Assembly (NCBI RefSeq): GCF_003030465.1
Contig: NZ_CP028339.1
Location: 744,001-808,000, forward strand
DNA from: Thauera aromatica K172
GTDB lineage: Bacteria > Pseudomonadota > Gammaproteobacteria > Burkholderiales > Rhodocyclaceae
Length of the DNA stretch: 64,000 bases
Direction: 5' to 3'
The translations under genes were made by a program, and so were the position numbers. Under the pieces are notes generated by a model. The model saw only the letters and a program-made list of their open reading frames with translations, did no database searches and was not told the DNA's origin. Below are positions 16,124 through 26,082 of the stretch, one piece after another (positions within the stretch are counted from its first letter, which is position 1; each line of letters starts with the position of its first letter).

Positions 16124-19100
16124 ATGGGCGAGAACGCACCGGCCGCCGCGCGGGCAGGCCCGCCGCCGTCCCGCTGGCGGCGGGGGCTGACGTGGCTGGG
16201 CGGGGGTGTGGCGCTGGCGCTTGCCGCCGCGCTCGGGGCCGCCGCTTGGCTGCTCGGCACCCAGTCCGGGCTGGAGGCCGGCCTCGCCCTCGCCCGCGCG
16301 GCGAGCGGCGGCGCGCTGCAGGTCGAGGGCGCGCGCGGGCGCGTGCTCGGGCGCCTCGACATCGATGCGCTCGCCTACCGCAGCCCCGGGCTCGAGGTCG
16401 AGCTGAAGGATTTCTCGCTCGCTTGGTCGCCCGCCGCGCTGCTCGAGCGCCGGCTCGACATCGCCCATCTGACGGTCGACCGGGTGGACCTCGCCCGGAC
16501 CGCGACCGCCGCTGAAACGGAGTCCGCCCCCCTGCGGCCCCCCGCATCGCTCCAACTGCCGCTCGCGATCGAGTTGCGCCGGCTCGCCGTCGGGACCTTT
16601 GCCCTGCGCGAACTGCCGGCGCCCGAGCCGGCCGCCGGGAAGCTGGCCGGCGATCCGGCCGGCGACCCGGTGCCCGCCGCCGAACCCGCCGAACCCGCCG
16701 AACCCGCCGAACCCGCCGAACCCGCCGAACCCGCCGAACCCGCCGAACCCGCCGAACCCGCCGAACCCCCGGGCCTGCGCTTCTCCGCGCTGGACGCCGC
16801 GTTCGACAGCGACGGCCGCCACCACCGCCTGCGCGTACTGTCGCTGACCCTGCCCCAGGGCGCAGTCCGCCTCGCTCTCGCCCTCGACGGCGCGGCGCCG
16901 TTCGCCGTCGACGGCGCGGGACAGTTCGACGGTGTCATCGAGGGGCGTGCGCTCGCCGTCCGCCTCGGCCTCGCCGATACCCTGCTCGAACCCCGGGCCG
17001 AGCTCGAGGCCCGCGGCGAAGGCGTGCATGCCCGGGTCGAGCTCGAGGCCGCGAGCTTCGAACCCGTCCCGCTGCGCCGGCTCTCGCTGCGCGTCGGCGG
17101 ATTCGATCCCGCCGCCTTCGTCGAGGGGGCGCCGCGTGCGACGCTCGACCTCGACGCCGAACTCGCGCCCCCCGCGGACGGGGAAGGGCGGGCCGCGGAA
17201 GGGATCGCGGGGCTGCCGCTGGGGCGGCTCGTCGGGCCGATCCGCGTGCTCAACCGCCGGCCCGCCGCGGCCGATGCCGGGGGCATTCCGCTGGAAAGCC
17301 TCGCCGCCGTGCTCGACTGGCGCCGCGCGGAGATCGCCCTCGACGCGCTCGACCTCCGCCTGGCGGGCGCGGGGCGGATCGCCGGACGGGTGGCGTGGCA
17401 AGCGCCGCTGGCGGCGAGGGGGGAAGGGGACGGCACGGGCGCCGCATCCGCACCGCCGGCCGCCGACTCCGACACCGACACCGACACCGACACCGACTCC
17501 GACTCCGACTCCGACTCCGGCACCGGCCGGATCGTGGCCGCACTTGCGCTCACCGGTGTCGATCCGCGCGCGCTGTCGGGCGCGGCCCCGTCCGCGCGCC
17601 TCAACCTCGACCTCGAGGCCGCCGCCGAGCTGCCGGCGGCCGGCCTGCCGCAGGCGGCGACGCTGCAGTTCCGCATCCGCGACAGCGTCCTCGACGGCCG
17701 TCCGCTCAGCGGCGAAGGCCGCCTGCGCCTCGAAGGCGGCCGCCTGCCGGAAGTGCGCCTCGCCGTCCGGCTGGCGGGCAACAGCGTCGAAGCGGACGGT
17801 GCGCTCGGCGCCGCGCACGACAATCTGGCGCTGCGTCTCGATGCCCCGGCGCTGGGCGCGCTCGGCTTCGGCCTCGGCGGGCGCGCCGCGGCCGAGGGGC
17901 GGGTAGGCGGCACGCTCGATGCGCCCAATGGCGAGCTGCAGTTCTTCGGCGAAGACCTGGTGCTGCCGGGCGAGCTGCGCCTGGCGGGAATCAACGGCAG
18001 TGCGCGGCTCGATGCCGGCATCGACGGCCCCTTCGCGCTCGCGCTCGGCCTGTCCGGGCTCGGCCCCGCCGGCGCCGGGGACGACGGCCGGCCCCAGCCC
18101 GACTGGATCGAACACGCCCGCCTCGGCGCCGAGGGCACGCGCGCGCGCCACCGTCTCGAACTCAGCGCGGCCGCGCCCGGCGGCGCCGGGCGTGACGATC
18201 CGGGCGCCAGCGTGCGCCTGGTGCTGCAGGGCGGGATCGGCGCAGGCCCGCGCCTGCGCTGGGCTGGTGAGCTTGCTGCGCTCGAACTCGCCGGCGCCGA
18301 ACCCACCGGCCCGCAACCCGCCGGTCCGGCGCAGGCGTTCACCGCCCGCCTGGCGGCTCCGGCCGCGCTCGAACTGGCCGCCGACGGCGTGATGCTGGGC
18401 GCGGCCGAGATCGACGCCGGCGGCCGCGGCCGCATCCGCCTTTTCGAGACGGCATGGTCGCCGGCCCGCAGCGTGCTGCGCGGCGAACTCAGCGGCCTGG
18501 TGCTGGCGCCGGAGCCGCCGCGTGCCGACGGCCGTCCGCGGCGCAATGCCGATCCGCTGACCCTGGGTGCGCGCTGGGACCTCCAGGTGGGGCGCACGCT
18601 CGCTGGCGAAGCGCGCCTGTTCCGCGAATCGGGCGACCTCAGCGTCGAAGGCGAGATCCGCACCCGGCTCGGCCTGGAGCGGCTCGACGCCGTGCTCGAG
18701 GCGCGCGGCGAGCGCCTCGACCTGGCGCTCGATGTGCGCGGCCGCGAGTTCGGCCGCGTCCACGGCGAAGCCGTTGTGCATGCCCGCCGCAGTGCCGACG
18801 GCCGCTGGAGCGTGCCGCCCGAGACGCCGGTCCGCGCCTCGGCCCGCCTCGACATGCCTTCCATCGCCTGGCTCGGCCGGCTCGTGCGCGAGAACGTCGA
18901 CACCGCCGGGCGCATCGACGGCCGCTTCGAAATCGCCGGCACGCTCGCCGCGCCGCGCGCCAGCGGCAGCATCCAGGGCCGCGAGCTCGGCTTCACCCTG
19001 ATCGACCAGGGGCTGATCCTGTCCGGGGGCGAGTTCGACCTCGACTTCGACGACGACCGCGTGCGCCTGGCGCGGCTCGAGTTCGTCTCGCCCAACCGGG

Positions 19101-20197
19101 TGCGCCCGCGCGACCGCCGCATTCCCTTCGAGCGCCTCACCGCCACCCCCGGCCGCTTCACCGCCAGCGGCGAGATCGCGCTCGACAGCGGCGCGGGCGA
19201 CTTCCGCTTCGAGGCCGACCGCCTGCCGCTGTTGCAGCGCGAAGACCGCTGGATGCTGTTGTCGGGCCGCGGTAGCGCGCGCAGTAGCTGGAGTTCGCTG
19301 GCGCTGGAGGCCGGCTTCGACGCCGACGCCGGCTATCTCGAATTTGCCGAGTCACCGCCGCCGAGCCTGTCCGATGATGTCGTCGTCCTCGGCCGCGACG
19401 AGCCGGCCGGCCGCGGCGCCTTCGCCGTCACCGCCGACGTCCGCGTCGGCCTCGGCGAGGCGCTCTACCTCTCGGCGCTGGGCCTGGAGACCCGGCTTGC
19501 CGGCGAGTTGCGCGTCCGCCTCCAGCCCGAGCGCCCGCTGTCGGCGGTGGGGACGATTTCCACCGTCGGCGGCAGCTATCGTGGCTACGGCCAGCGCCTG
19601 GTGATCGAGCGCGGCACGGTCAACTTCCAGGGCCCGCTCGATGCGCCCGGGCTCAATATCGTCGCCCTGCGCAAGGGGCTGGCGGTGGAGGCCGGCGTCG
19701 CGGTCACCGGCAGCGCCCGGCGGCCGCAGGTGCGGCTGGTGTCCGAGCCCAATGTTCCCGATCCCGAGAAGCTCTCCTGGATCGTGCTCGGGCGTGCGCC
19801 CGACGCCGCTTCGGGCGCTGACCTCGGGCTGTTGCTGCCGGCGGCCTCGGCCCTGCTTGGCGGTCCCGGCGGTGGCATGAGCGAAGAGCTGTCGCGCAGC
19901 CTGGGCTTCGACTCGTTCTCGATCGGCCAGGGCGAGCTCACCAGCACCGCGCGCGTGGCCAGCAGCCGGGTCGTCGGCAGCGGCTCGACGATCGCCGCCG
20001 GCCCTTCGGTCAGCGGCCAGGTGCTGAGCCTGGGCAAGCGCCTCGGACCCGATCTGTTCCTGTCGTTCGAGCAGAGCCTGGGCGGGGCGGCGACTCTGGT
20101 TAAACTGAGCTACCAGCTGTCGCGCCGGGTGTCGGTGATCGTGCGCGGCGGCACCGACACCGCGCTCGATTTGAGCTACGGTTTCTCCTTCCGCTGA
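16124..20197 (+). CDS. tamB: TamB-type translocation and assembly module protein
   Basis: The 1357-residue protein has an N-terminal membrane anchor (GGGVALALAAALGAAAWLLG, about 26-45), a long beta-helical body and a C-terminal DUF490 domain (about 1000-1357) ending in a beta-barrel-like LDLSYGFSFR. TamB spans the periplasm and works with the Omp85 protein TamA in outer-membrane protein insertion and lipid traffic. Two low-complexity inserts are present: nine perfect 9-base units encoding Glu-Pro-Ala (about residues 187-216) and nine 6-base units encoding Asp-Thr/Asp-Ser (about 447-465). Both keep the frame. TamA, usually the preceding gene, is absent; trpC is upstream instead. The start is the first ATG after trpC, with no strong ribosome site. 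Confidence 0.9.
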   Translation: MGENAPAAARAGPPPSRWRRGLTWLGGGVALALAAALGAAAWLLGTQSGLEAGLALARAASGGALQVEGARGRVLGRLDIDALAYRSPGLEVELKDFSLAWSPAALLERRLDIAHLTVDRVDLARTATAAETESAPLRPPASLQLPLAIELRRLAVGTFALRELPAPEPAAGKLAGDPAGDPVPAAEPAEPAEPAEPAEPAEPAEPAEPAEPAEPPGLRFSALDAAFDSDGRHHRLRVLSLTLPQGAVRLALALDGAAPFAVDGAGQFDGVIEGRALAVRLGLADTLLEPRAELEARGEGVHARVELEAASFEPVPLRRLSLRVGGFDPAAFVEGAPRATLDLDAELAPPADGEGRAAEGIAGLPLGRLVGPIRVLNRRPAAADAGGIPLESLAAVLDWRRAEIALDALDLRLAGAGRIAGRVAWQAPLAARGEGDGTGAASAPPAADSDTDTDTDTDSDSDSDSGTGRIVAALALTGVDPRALSGAAPSARLNLDLEAAAELPAAGLPQAATLQFRIRDSVLDGRPLSGEGRLRLEGGRLPEVRLAVRLAGNSVEADGALGAAHDNLALRLDAPALGALGFGLGGRAAAEGRVGGTLDAPNGELQFFGEDLVLPGELRLAGINGSARLDAGIDGPFALALGLSGLGPAGAGDDGRPQPDWIEHARLGAEGTRARHRLELSAAAPGGAGRDDPGASVRLVLQGGIGAGPRLRWAGELAALELAGAEPTGPQPAGPAQAFTARLAAPAALELAADGVMLGAAEIDAGGRGRIRLFETAWSPARSVLRGELSGLVLAPEPPRADGRPRRNADPLTLGARWDLQVGRTLAGEARLFRESGDLSVEGEIRTRLGLERLDAVLEARGERLDLALDVRGREFGRVHGEAVVHARRSADGRWSVPPETPVRASARLDMPSIAWLGRLVRENVDTAGRIDGRFEIAGTLAAPRASGSIQGRELGFTLIDQGLILSGGEFDLDFDDDRVRLARLEFVSPNRVRPRDRRIPFERLTATPGRFTASGEIALDSGAGDFRFEADRLPLLQREDRWMLLSGRGSARSSWSSLALEAGFDADAGYLEFAESPPPSLSDDVVVLGRDEPAGRGAFAVTADVRVGLGEALYLSALGLETRLAGELRVRLQPERPLSAVGTISTVGGSYRGYGQRLVIERGTVNFQGPLDAPGLNIVALRKGLAVEAGVAVTGSARRPQVRLVSEPNVPDPEKLSWIVLGRAPDAASGADLGLLLPAASALLGGPGGGMSEELSRSLGFDSFSIGQGELTSTARVASSRVVGSGSTIAAGPSVSGQVLSLGKRLGPDLFLSFEQSLGGAATLVKLSYQLSRRVSVIVRGGTDTALDLSYGFSFR
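16682..16762 (+). repeat. Nine perfect 9-base tandem repeats in tamB
   Basis: GAACCCGCC is repeated nine times without a mismatch, encoding an (EPA)9 linker. Perfect identity implies recent slippage, and copy number may vary between strains without frame change. Confidence 0.95.
17464..17517 (+). repeat. Nine 6-base tandem repeats in tamB
   Basis: One GACTCC, four GACACC and four GACTCC units encode a DS(DT)4(DS)4 acidic run inside the beta-helical body. Confidence 0.95.
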
Positions 20198-20220
20198 ACC
20201 TGTGCATGGAGCCCATTCCG

Positions 20221-20787
20221 ATGAGCGAAACCCGGCAAGACCCCGTACTCGAAACCGCGATCCTCGGTGGCGGCTGCTTCTGGTGCCTGGAGGCGGTATT
20301 CAAGGACGTCGAAGGCGTCGTCACCGTAGTCTCCGGCTACTGCGGCGGCCACGTCGAGCTGCCCGACTACCACCAGGTCTGCGCCGGCGGCACCGGCCAC
20401 GCCGAAGTCGTGCGCATCGAATTCGACCCCGCGCGGCGCAGCTACCGCGAACTGCTCGAGATCTTCTTCGCGATCCACGATCCGACCAGCGTCGACCGCC
20501 AGGGCAACGATATCGGCCCGCAGTACCGCTCGGTGATTTTCGTCACCAGCGAGGAGCAGCTCCACACCGCGCTCGCGCTGATCGAGGAGATGGGCGAGCA
20601 GCGCCTGTTCCCGAAGGCGATCGCAACCCGGGTCGAGCCTGCGCCGAAGTTCTGGATGGCCGAGCCCGAGCATCACGACTACTATGCCGGCAACAGCGAC
20701 CAGCCCTACTGCCAGTACGTGGTCGCGCCCAAGATCGCGAAGTTCCGCGAGCGCTTCGCCGCCCGCCGGCGCGGCGCCGGCAGGTAG
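20221..20787 (+). CDS. msrA: Peptide-methionine (S)-S-oxide reductase
   Basis: The 188-residue enzyme repairs oxidised methionine. The catalytic motif is [12 protein letters not shown] near residue 17, and the resolving Cys lies in QPYCQ near the C-terminus. An ATG 15 bases earlier exists, but GGAG lies correctly spaced before 20221, which is therefore preferred. It starts 23 bases after tamB and precedes a peptidyl-prolyl isomerase, so both are protein-quality genes. Confidence 0.95.
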   Translation: MSETRQDPVLETAILGGGCFWCLEAVFKDVEGVVTVVSGYCGGHVELPDYHQVCAGGTGHAEVVRIEFDPARRSYRELLEIFFAIHDPTSVDRQGNDIGPQYRSVIFVTSEEQLHTALALIEEMGEQRLFPKAIATRVEPAPKFWMAEPEHHDYYAGNSDQPYCQYVVAPKIAKFRERFAARRRGAGR

Positions 20788-20824
20788 AATCGTCCTCCCT
20801 CGACCCACCCCAGGAGAAACAGGC

Positions 20825-21172
20825 ATGACCCAGACCACCACCACCGCCAGCGGCCTCGTCATCGAAGAACTCGAACTCGGCAGCGGCGACACCGCGGAAA
20901 AAGGCAAGATGGTCGCGGTGCACTACACCGGCTGGCTCACCGACGGGCGCAAGTTCGACTCGAGCAAGGATCGCAACGACCCCTTCCACTTCCCGCTCGG
21001 CGCCGGCCACGTCATCCGCGGCTGGGACGAAGGCGTGCAGGGCATGCAGGTCGGCGGCCGGCGCAAGCTGACCATTCCGCCCGAGCTGGGCTACGGCATC
21101 CGTGGCGCCGGCGGCGTGATTCCGCCCAACGCCACCCTGGTGTTCGAAGTCGAGCTGCTGAAAGTGCTGTAA
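20825..21172 (+). CDS. FKBP-type peptidyl-prolyl cis-trans isomerase
   Basis: The 115-residue protein is a single FKBP domain: [54 protein letters not shown] and [14 protein letters not shown]. There is no signal peptide, so it acts in the cytoplasm, helping proline-limited folding. AGGAGA precedes the ATG. A strong hairpin at 21181-21207 ends the transcript. Confidence 0.96.
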   Translation: MTQTTTTASGLVIEELELGSGDTAEKGKMVAVHYTGWLTDGRKFDSSKDRNDPFHFPLGAGHVIRGWDEGVQGMQVGGRRKLTIPPELGYGIRGAGGVIPPNATLVFEVELLKVL

Positions 21173-21180
21173 CGCTTCGC

Positions 21181-21207
21181 CGCCCGCCCGGGCCTGCCCG
21201 GCGGGCG
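21181..21207. terminator. Bidirectional terminator between the FKBP gene and recQ
   Basis: CGCCCGCC (21181-21188) and GGCGGGCG (21200-21207) pair, and an inner GGG/CCC extends the stem with one bulge. It separates two convergent genes. Confidence 0.65.
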
Positions 21208-21230
21208 TCTTCAGCGGGCGTCGGGCGTGT

Positions 21231-23078
<1,848 letters not shown>

Positions 23079-23199
23079 GGACCGCATTCTAGCGCTGTCC
23101 CGGCGCATCCCGGTCGCTCCCGCGAGCGCCAGTTCTCCCCTCCGCCGCTGCAGGAAATGTCATCCGTCCGGCCGGCGGAGCATTGCCGCCGCTCCCCTC

Positions 23200-24903
23200 T
23201 CAGCTTTCGGGGTGGCCGTTGCCGTCATCGACGGCGTTCGCCTCCGCAGCCTGCTGTGGGCTCAGGTCGCCGTCGAGCACCGCCAGCATGCGCGCGGCCT
23301 TGGCCACCTGCTCGGTGGCGCGCCGCTGCAGGCTGGCCAGGCGCAGCCAGTCCTGCATGGCGGCGATGTCGATGCGGGCGTGCGCACCGTGGATCAGCAG
23401 CGCTTCCTTGAGCGCCTGGTAGCGCGCCTCGACTTCCGCCAGCAGGGCTTCGACCGCGGCGGCGCTGAATTCGCCGCGGCTCGCGTCGGCGCCCGCGGCG
23501 AGCGCCGCCACCGCCTGGCGGAAGGTGGCGACGGCGGCGTCGAGTTCGGCACCGGGCGCCGTACCCAGCGCCGCGCCCAGGGTGGCGGCCTGGCGTGCGG
23601 CGGCGACCGCGTTTTCCTGGTACTGCAGGGTGCGCAGGCTGCGGGCGAGCGCTTCGACCAGTGCGGCGGGCAGGGTCGCGCCGCTGAGCTTGCCGATGTA
23701 GGCGGTGATCGCCGGAGCGAGGGTGTCCAGGGTCGATGCCTGGCGCTCGATCCATGGCGTATCCGGCGGAATCCGGGCAGCGCCGGTGAGCGCGGTGGTG
23801 GCGAAGGACTGGGTGCGTCCCAGCTCCTGGCGCAACGCATGCAAGGCGAGGTCGGGCACCGCCAGCGAGGGCGCATCGAGGTGGCGCGGGCGGGCGATTT
23901 CTTCTTCCCGGCTGCGGAAGCGGCGCGACAGGAAGCGCAGCATCGGCGCCGCCAGCACCACCATCAGCAGCACACCGAGGAGGTTGAACACGGTGTGGAA
24001 CATCGCCACCATCACCGCAGGTGTCGCCGGCTGCTCGAACCACGTGCGCAGCAGCCCGAGCAGGCCGATCAGCAGCGGCAGTATCAGCAGGGCGACGCTA
24101 CCGGTGACGAGGTTGAACATGACGTGAGCGGCGGCCAGGCGGCGGGCGCTGGAGGTGGCCCCGATCGCCGACAGGATGGCGGTGGACGTGGTGCCGATGT
24201 TGGTGCCGATCACCATCGCGCAGGCCGCTTCCACCGACATCAGTCCGCCCTGCGCGGCGGTGATGATGATTGCGATCACCGCGCCCGAGGCCTGCATCAG
24301 CACCGTCAGCACGGTGCCGATGGCGACCAGGGTGAGCCACCCCGCCACGCCCGGCATCACGTAGTCCTGCAGGCTGATCGCCGCGCCGACGCCGGAGAAG
24401 GCGTCCTTGAGCACGTCGATGCCGAGGAACAGCACGCCGAAGCCGGCCAGGGCCTGGCCCAGCGCGCGCGGGCGCACGCCGTGCGCGGCCAGCATCAGGA
24501 CCGCGCCGACGCCGACGAAGGGCAGGGCGAAGGCGTCGATCCTGAAGCTGAAGCCGAGCGCCGCCACCAGCCAGGCGTTCATCGTGGTGCCGACGTTGGA
24601 GCCGAAAATCACCCACATCGCGTTCTTCAACGACAGCAGGCCGGTGTTGACGAAGCCGATGCTGGCGACCGTCACCGCGGTCGACGACTGCACCGCCGCG
24701 GTCATCAGCATGCCGGCGGCGAGGCCGCGCGCGGGTGTTGCGGTGCCGCGCTCGAGCAGGGCGGGGAGTGTGCGGCCGGCGGCGAGCTTGAGCCCTTCGG
24801 TCAGCATGTGCATGCCGATCAGGAACAGGCCGATGCCGCCGACAAGGCCGGTGGCGGCGTCGAGGACGTCGAAGGTGGGAAGGGGGAGGGGGGCGGTATC
24901 CAG
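23200..24903 (-). CDS. Na/Pi cotransporter family protein with PhoU-like tail
   Basis: The membrane part (about residues 15-325) shows the duplicated family motif with QSSTA (TAAVQSSTAVTVASIGF) and QASGA (VLMQASGAVIAIIITAAQGG), plus GSNVGTT and GTNIGTT, typical of NptA-type sodium/phosphate symporters. The C-terminal 220 residues are helical and PhoU-like. It may import phosphate or regulate its flux. The start is uncertain: no ATG lies near the first membrane segment. The CTG at 24903 has GGAG seven bases upstream and gives the usual family length; the frame stays open to 25251, but that extension is Pro/Arg-rich, includes a 15-base tandem repeat and overlaps the coxB promoter, so it is unlikely to be translated. 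Confidence 0.82.
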   Translation of the reverse strand: MDTAPLPLPTFDVLDAATGLVGGIGLFLIGMHMLTEGLKLAAGRTLPALLERGTATPARGLAAGMLMTAAVQSSTAVTVASIGFVNTGLLSLKNAMWVIFGSNVGTTMNAWLVAALGFSFRIDAFALPFVGVGAVLMLAAHGVRPRALGQALAGFGVLFLGIDVLKDAFSGVGAAISLQDYVMPGVAGWLTLVAIGTVLTVLMQASGAVIAIIITAAQGGLMSVEAACAMVIGTNIGTTSTAILSAIGATSSARRLAAAHVMFNLVTGSVALLILPLLIGLLGLLRTWFEQPATPAVMVAMFHTVFNLLGVLLMVVLAAPMLRFLSRRFRSREEEIARPRHLDAPSLAVPDLALHALRQELGRTQSFATTALTGAARIPPDTPWIERQASTLDTLAPAITAYIGKLSGATLPAALVEALARSLRTLQYQENAVAAARQAATLGAALGTAPGAELDAAVATFRQAVAALAAGADASRGEFSAAAVEALLAEVEARYQALKEALLIHGAHARIDIAAMQDWLRLASLQRRATEQVAKAARMLAVLDGDLSPQQAAEANAVDDGNGHPES

Positions 24904-24922
24904 GGCGAGGCTCCGAGGGGGT

Positions 24923-24967
24923 GTGCGACAGGGGGGCGTGCGACAAGGGTGCGTGCGACAAGGGTAA
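24923..24967. repeat. Three 15-base tandem repeats
   Basis: Units GTGCGACAGGGGGGC, GTGCGACAAGGGTGC and GTGCGACAAGGGTAA lie head to tail. They sit directly upstream of the probable Na/Pi start and could contain operator sites. Confidence 0.85.
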
Positions 24968-25098
24968 TCCGGCCGTGAGCGAATGTGGAGCGGAGCGGGG
25001 GCGGAGCCGGGAAGGCGGATTTTGCGGCGCAGCAAACCGACCCATGGGAAAACCCCGAACGGCCCTGCCGAAGCCTTGTATTCCGAGGGGGCTAGCAG

Positions 25099-25130
25099 AT
25101 CGTGCGCTGCACGATATTGACTTTTGTCAA
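25099..25130. promoter_or_regulatory. FNR/FixK-type box and adjacent palindrome before coxB
   Basis: TTGAC-tttt-GTCAA (25117-25130) fits the FixK/FNR family pattern TTGAY-N4-RTCAA. Immediately before it, ATCGTGC-gct-GCACGAT (25099-25115) is a perfect 7-bp palindrome. Both lie 80-110 bases upstream of the oxidase operon, where oxygen-responsive control would be expected. Occupancy is inferred. Confidence 0.55.
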
Positions 25131-25140
25131 AAAACTGTGT

Positions 25141-25177
25141 TGCGACGATGTTTTTCACTATGGCAACATCGTCCGCA
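25141..25177 (+). promoter_or_regulatory. Long hairpin in the coxB 5' leader
   Basis: TGCGACGATGTT (25141-25152) pairs with AACATCGT-c-CGCA (25165-25177), 12 pairs with one bulged C and a 12-base loop. It ends 33 bases before the coxB ATG, and may stabilise the mRNA or be a protein-binding site. Confidence 0.5.
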
Positions 25178-25210
25178 GCTGCTGCTAACGAAGGGATTCG
25201 GGGGGGTGCC

Positions 25211-26035
25211 ATGACATGTGCAGGCCGCACCGCAGGCTGGGTCGCGATCACGGCTACGGCGCCGGCGTTCGCGCAGGATCTGCCCGCCCGCTACAACATC
25301 CCGTCGCCGGTGACGTCGATCGCCGCGCAGATCCACGACCTCCACACGCTGATGCTGCTGATCTGCCTGCTGATCTTCGTCGGCGTGTTCGGCGTGATGT
25401 TCTGGGCGGTGTTCCGCCACCGCAAGTCGCGCGGCGCGGTGGCAGCGAATTTCCATGAGAACACCGCGGTCGAGATCGCATGGACGGTGGTGCCGGTGCT
25501 GATCCTGCTCGGCATGGCGTGGCCGGCGACCAGGACCGTGATCGAGATGAAGGACACCTCCAACCCCGACCTCACGATCAAGGCCACCGGCTACCAGTGG
25601 AAGTGGGGCTACGACTACCTCCAGGGCGAGGGCGAAGGCATCCGCTTCCTCTCCAGCCTGGCCACGCCGCGCGCCCAGATCGAGGGCGCCGCGCCCAAGG
25701 GCGAGACCTATCTGCTGGAAGTCGATAAACCGCTGGTGGTGCCGGTGGGCAAGAAGATCCGCGTCCTGCTGACCGCCAACGACGTCATCCACTCGTGGTG
25801 GGTGCCGGCCTTCGGCGTCAAGCAGGACGCCATTCCCGGCTTCATCCGCGACACCTGGTTCCGTGCCGACCGGGAAGGCGTGTTCCGTGGCAACTGCGCC
25901 GAGCTGTGCGGGCGCGACCACGGCTTCATGCCGGTCGAAGTGCACGTGGTGTCGGCCGAGCGCTACAGCGCCTGGGTGCGCGAGCAGCGCGCCGCGCCCA
26001 CGGCGCTCGCGGACGCGGCCCGGGCACCGCGATGA
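25211..26035 (+). CDS. coxB: Cytochrome c oxidase subunit II
   Basis: The 274-residue precursor has a signal peptide ending at about AFAQ (residue 22), two membrane helices (LLICLLIFVGVFGVMFWAV and WTVVPVLILLGMAW) and a periplasmic CuA domain. The ligands are visible in DVIHSWWVPAF and GNCAELCGRDHGFM. It accepts electrons from cytochrome c. There is no fused cytochrome c domain, so it is aa3-type rather than caa3. The ATG at 25211 is preferred over an upstream ATG at 25124 because only it gives a proper signal peptide. It heads the oxidase operon and overlaps nothing upstream. Confidence 0.95.
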   Translation: MTCAGRTAGWVAITATAPAFAQDLPARYNIPSPVTSIAAQIHDLHTLMLLICLLIFVGVFGVMFWAVFRHRKSRGAVAANFHENTAVEIAWTVVPVLILLGMAWPATRTVIEMKDTSNPDLTIKATGYQWKWGYDYLQGEGEGIRFLSSLATPRAQIEGAAPKGETYLLEVDKPLVVPVGKKIRVLLTANDVIHSWWVPAFGVKQDAIPGFIRDTWFRADREGVFRGNCAELCGRDHGFMPVEVHVVSAERYSAWVREQRAAPTALADAARAPR

Positions 26036-26082
26036 GCCCGACTTCGCCCGCCCCCGCCGCCATCCGACAGGAGGATTTCCGC

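Larger units (their letters stand above)
24904..25210. other. Divergent promoter region between the Na/Pi gene and coxB
   Basis: The 307 bases hold a three-unit 15-base tandem repeat (24923-24967), two adjacent palindromes (25099-25130) and a long hairpin in the coxB leader (25141-25177). No gene is seen. Confidence 0.7.

Noticed and set aside
16682-16762. EPA repeats as a phase-variable switch
   Set aside because: Units are multiples of three bases, so slippage changes length but not the reading frame.
14927-18781. 1284-residue minus-strand open frame across trpC and tamB
   Set aside because: It is antisense to clearly real TrpD/TrpC/TamB, rich in Gly/Arg/Ala from GC-rich shadow coding, and includes Gly-Phe runs produced by the EPA repeats.
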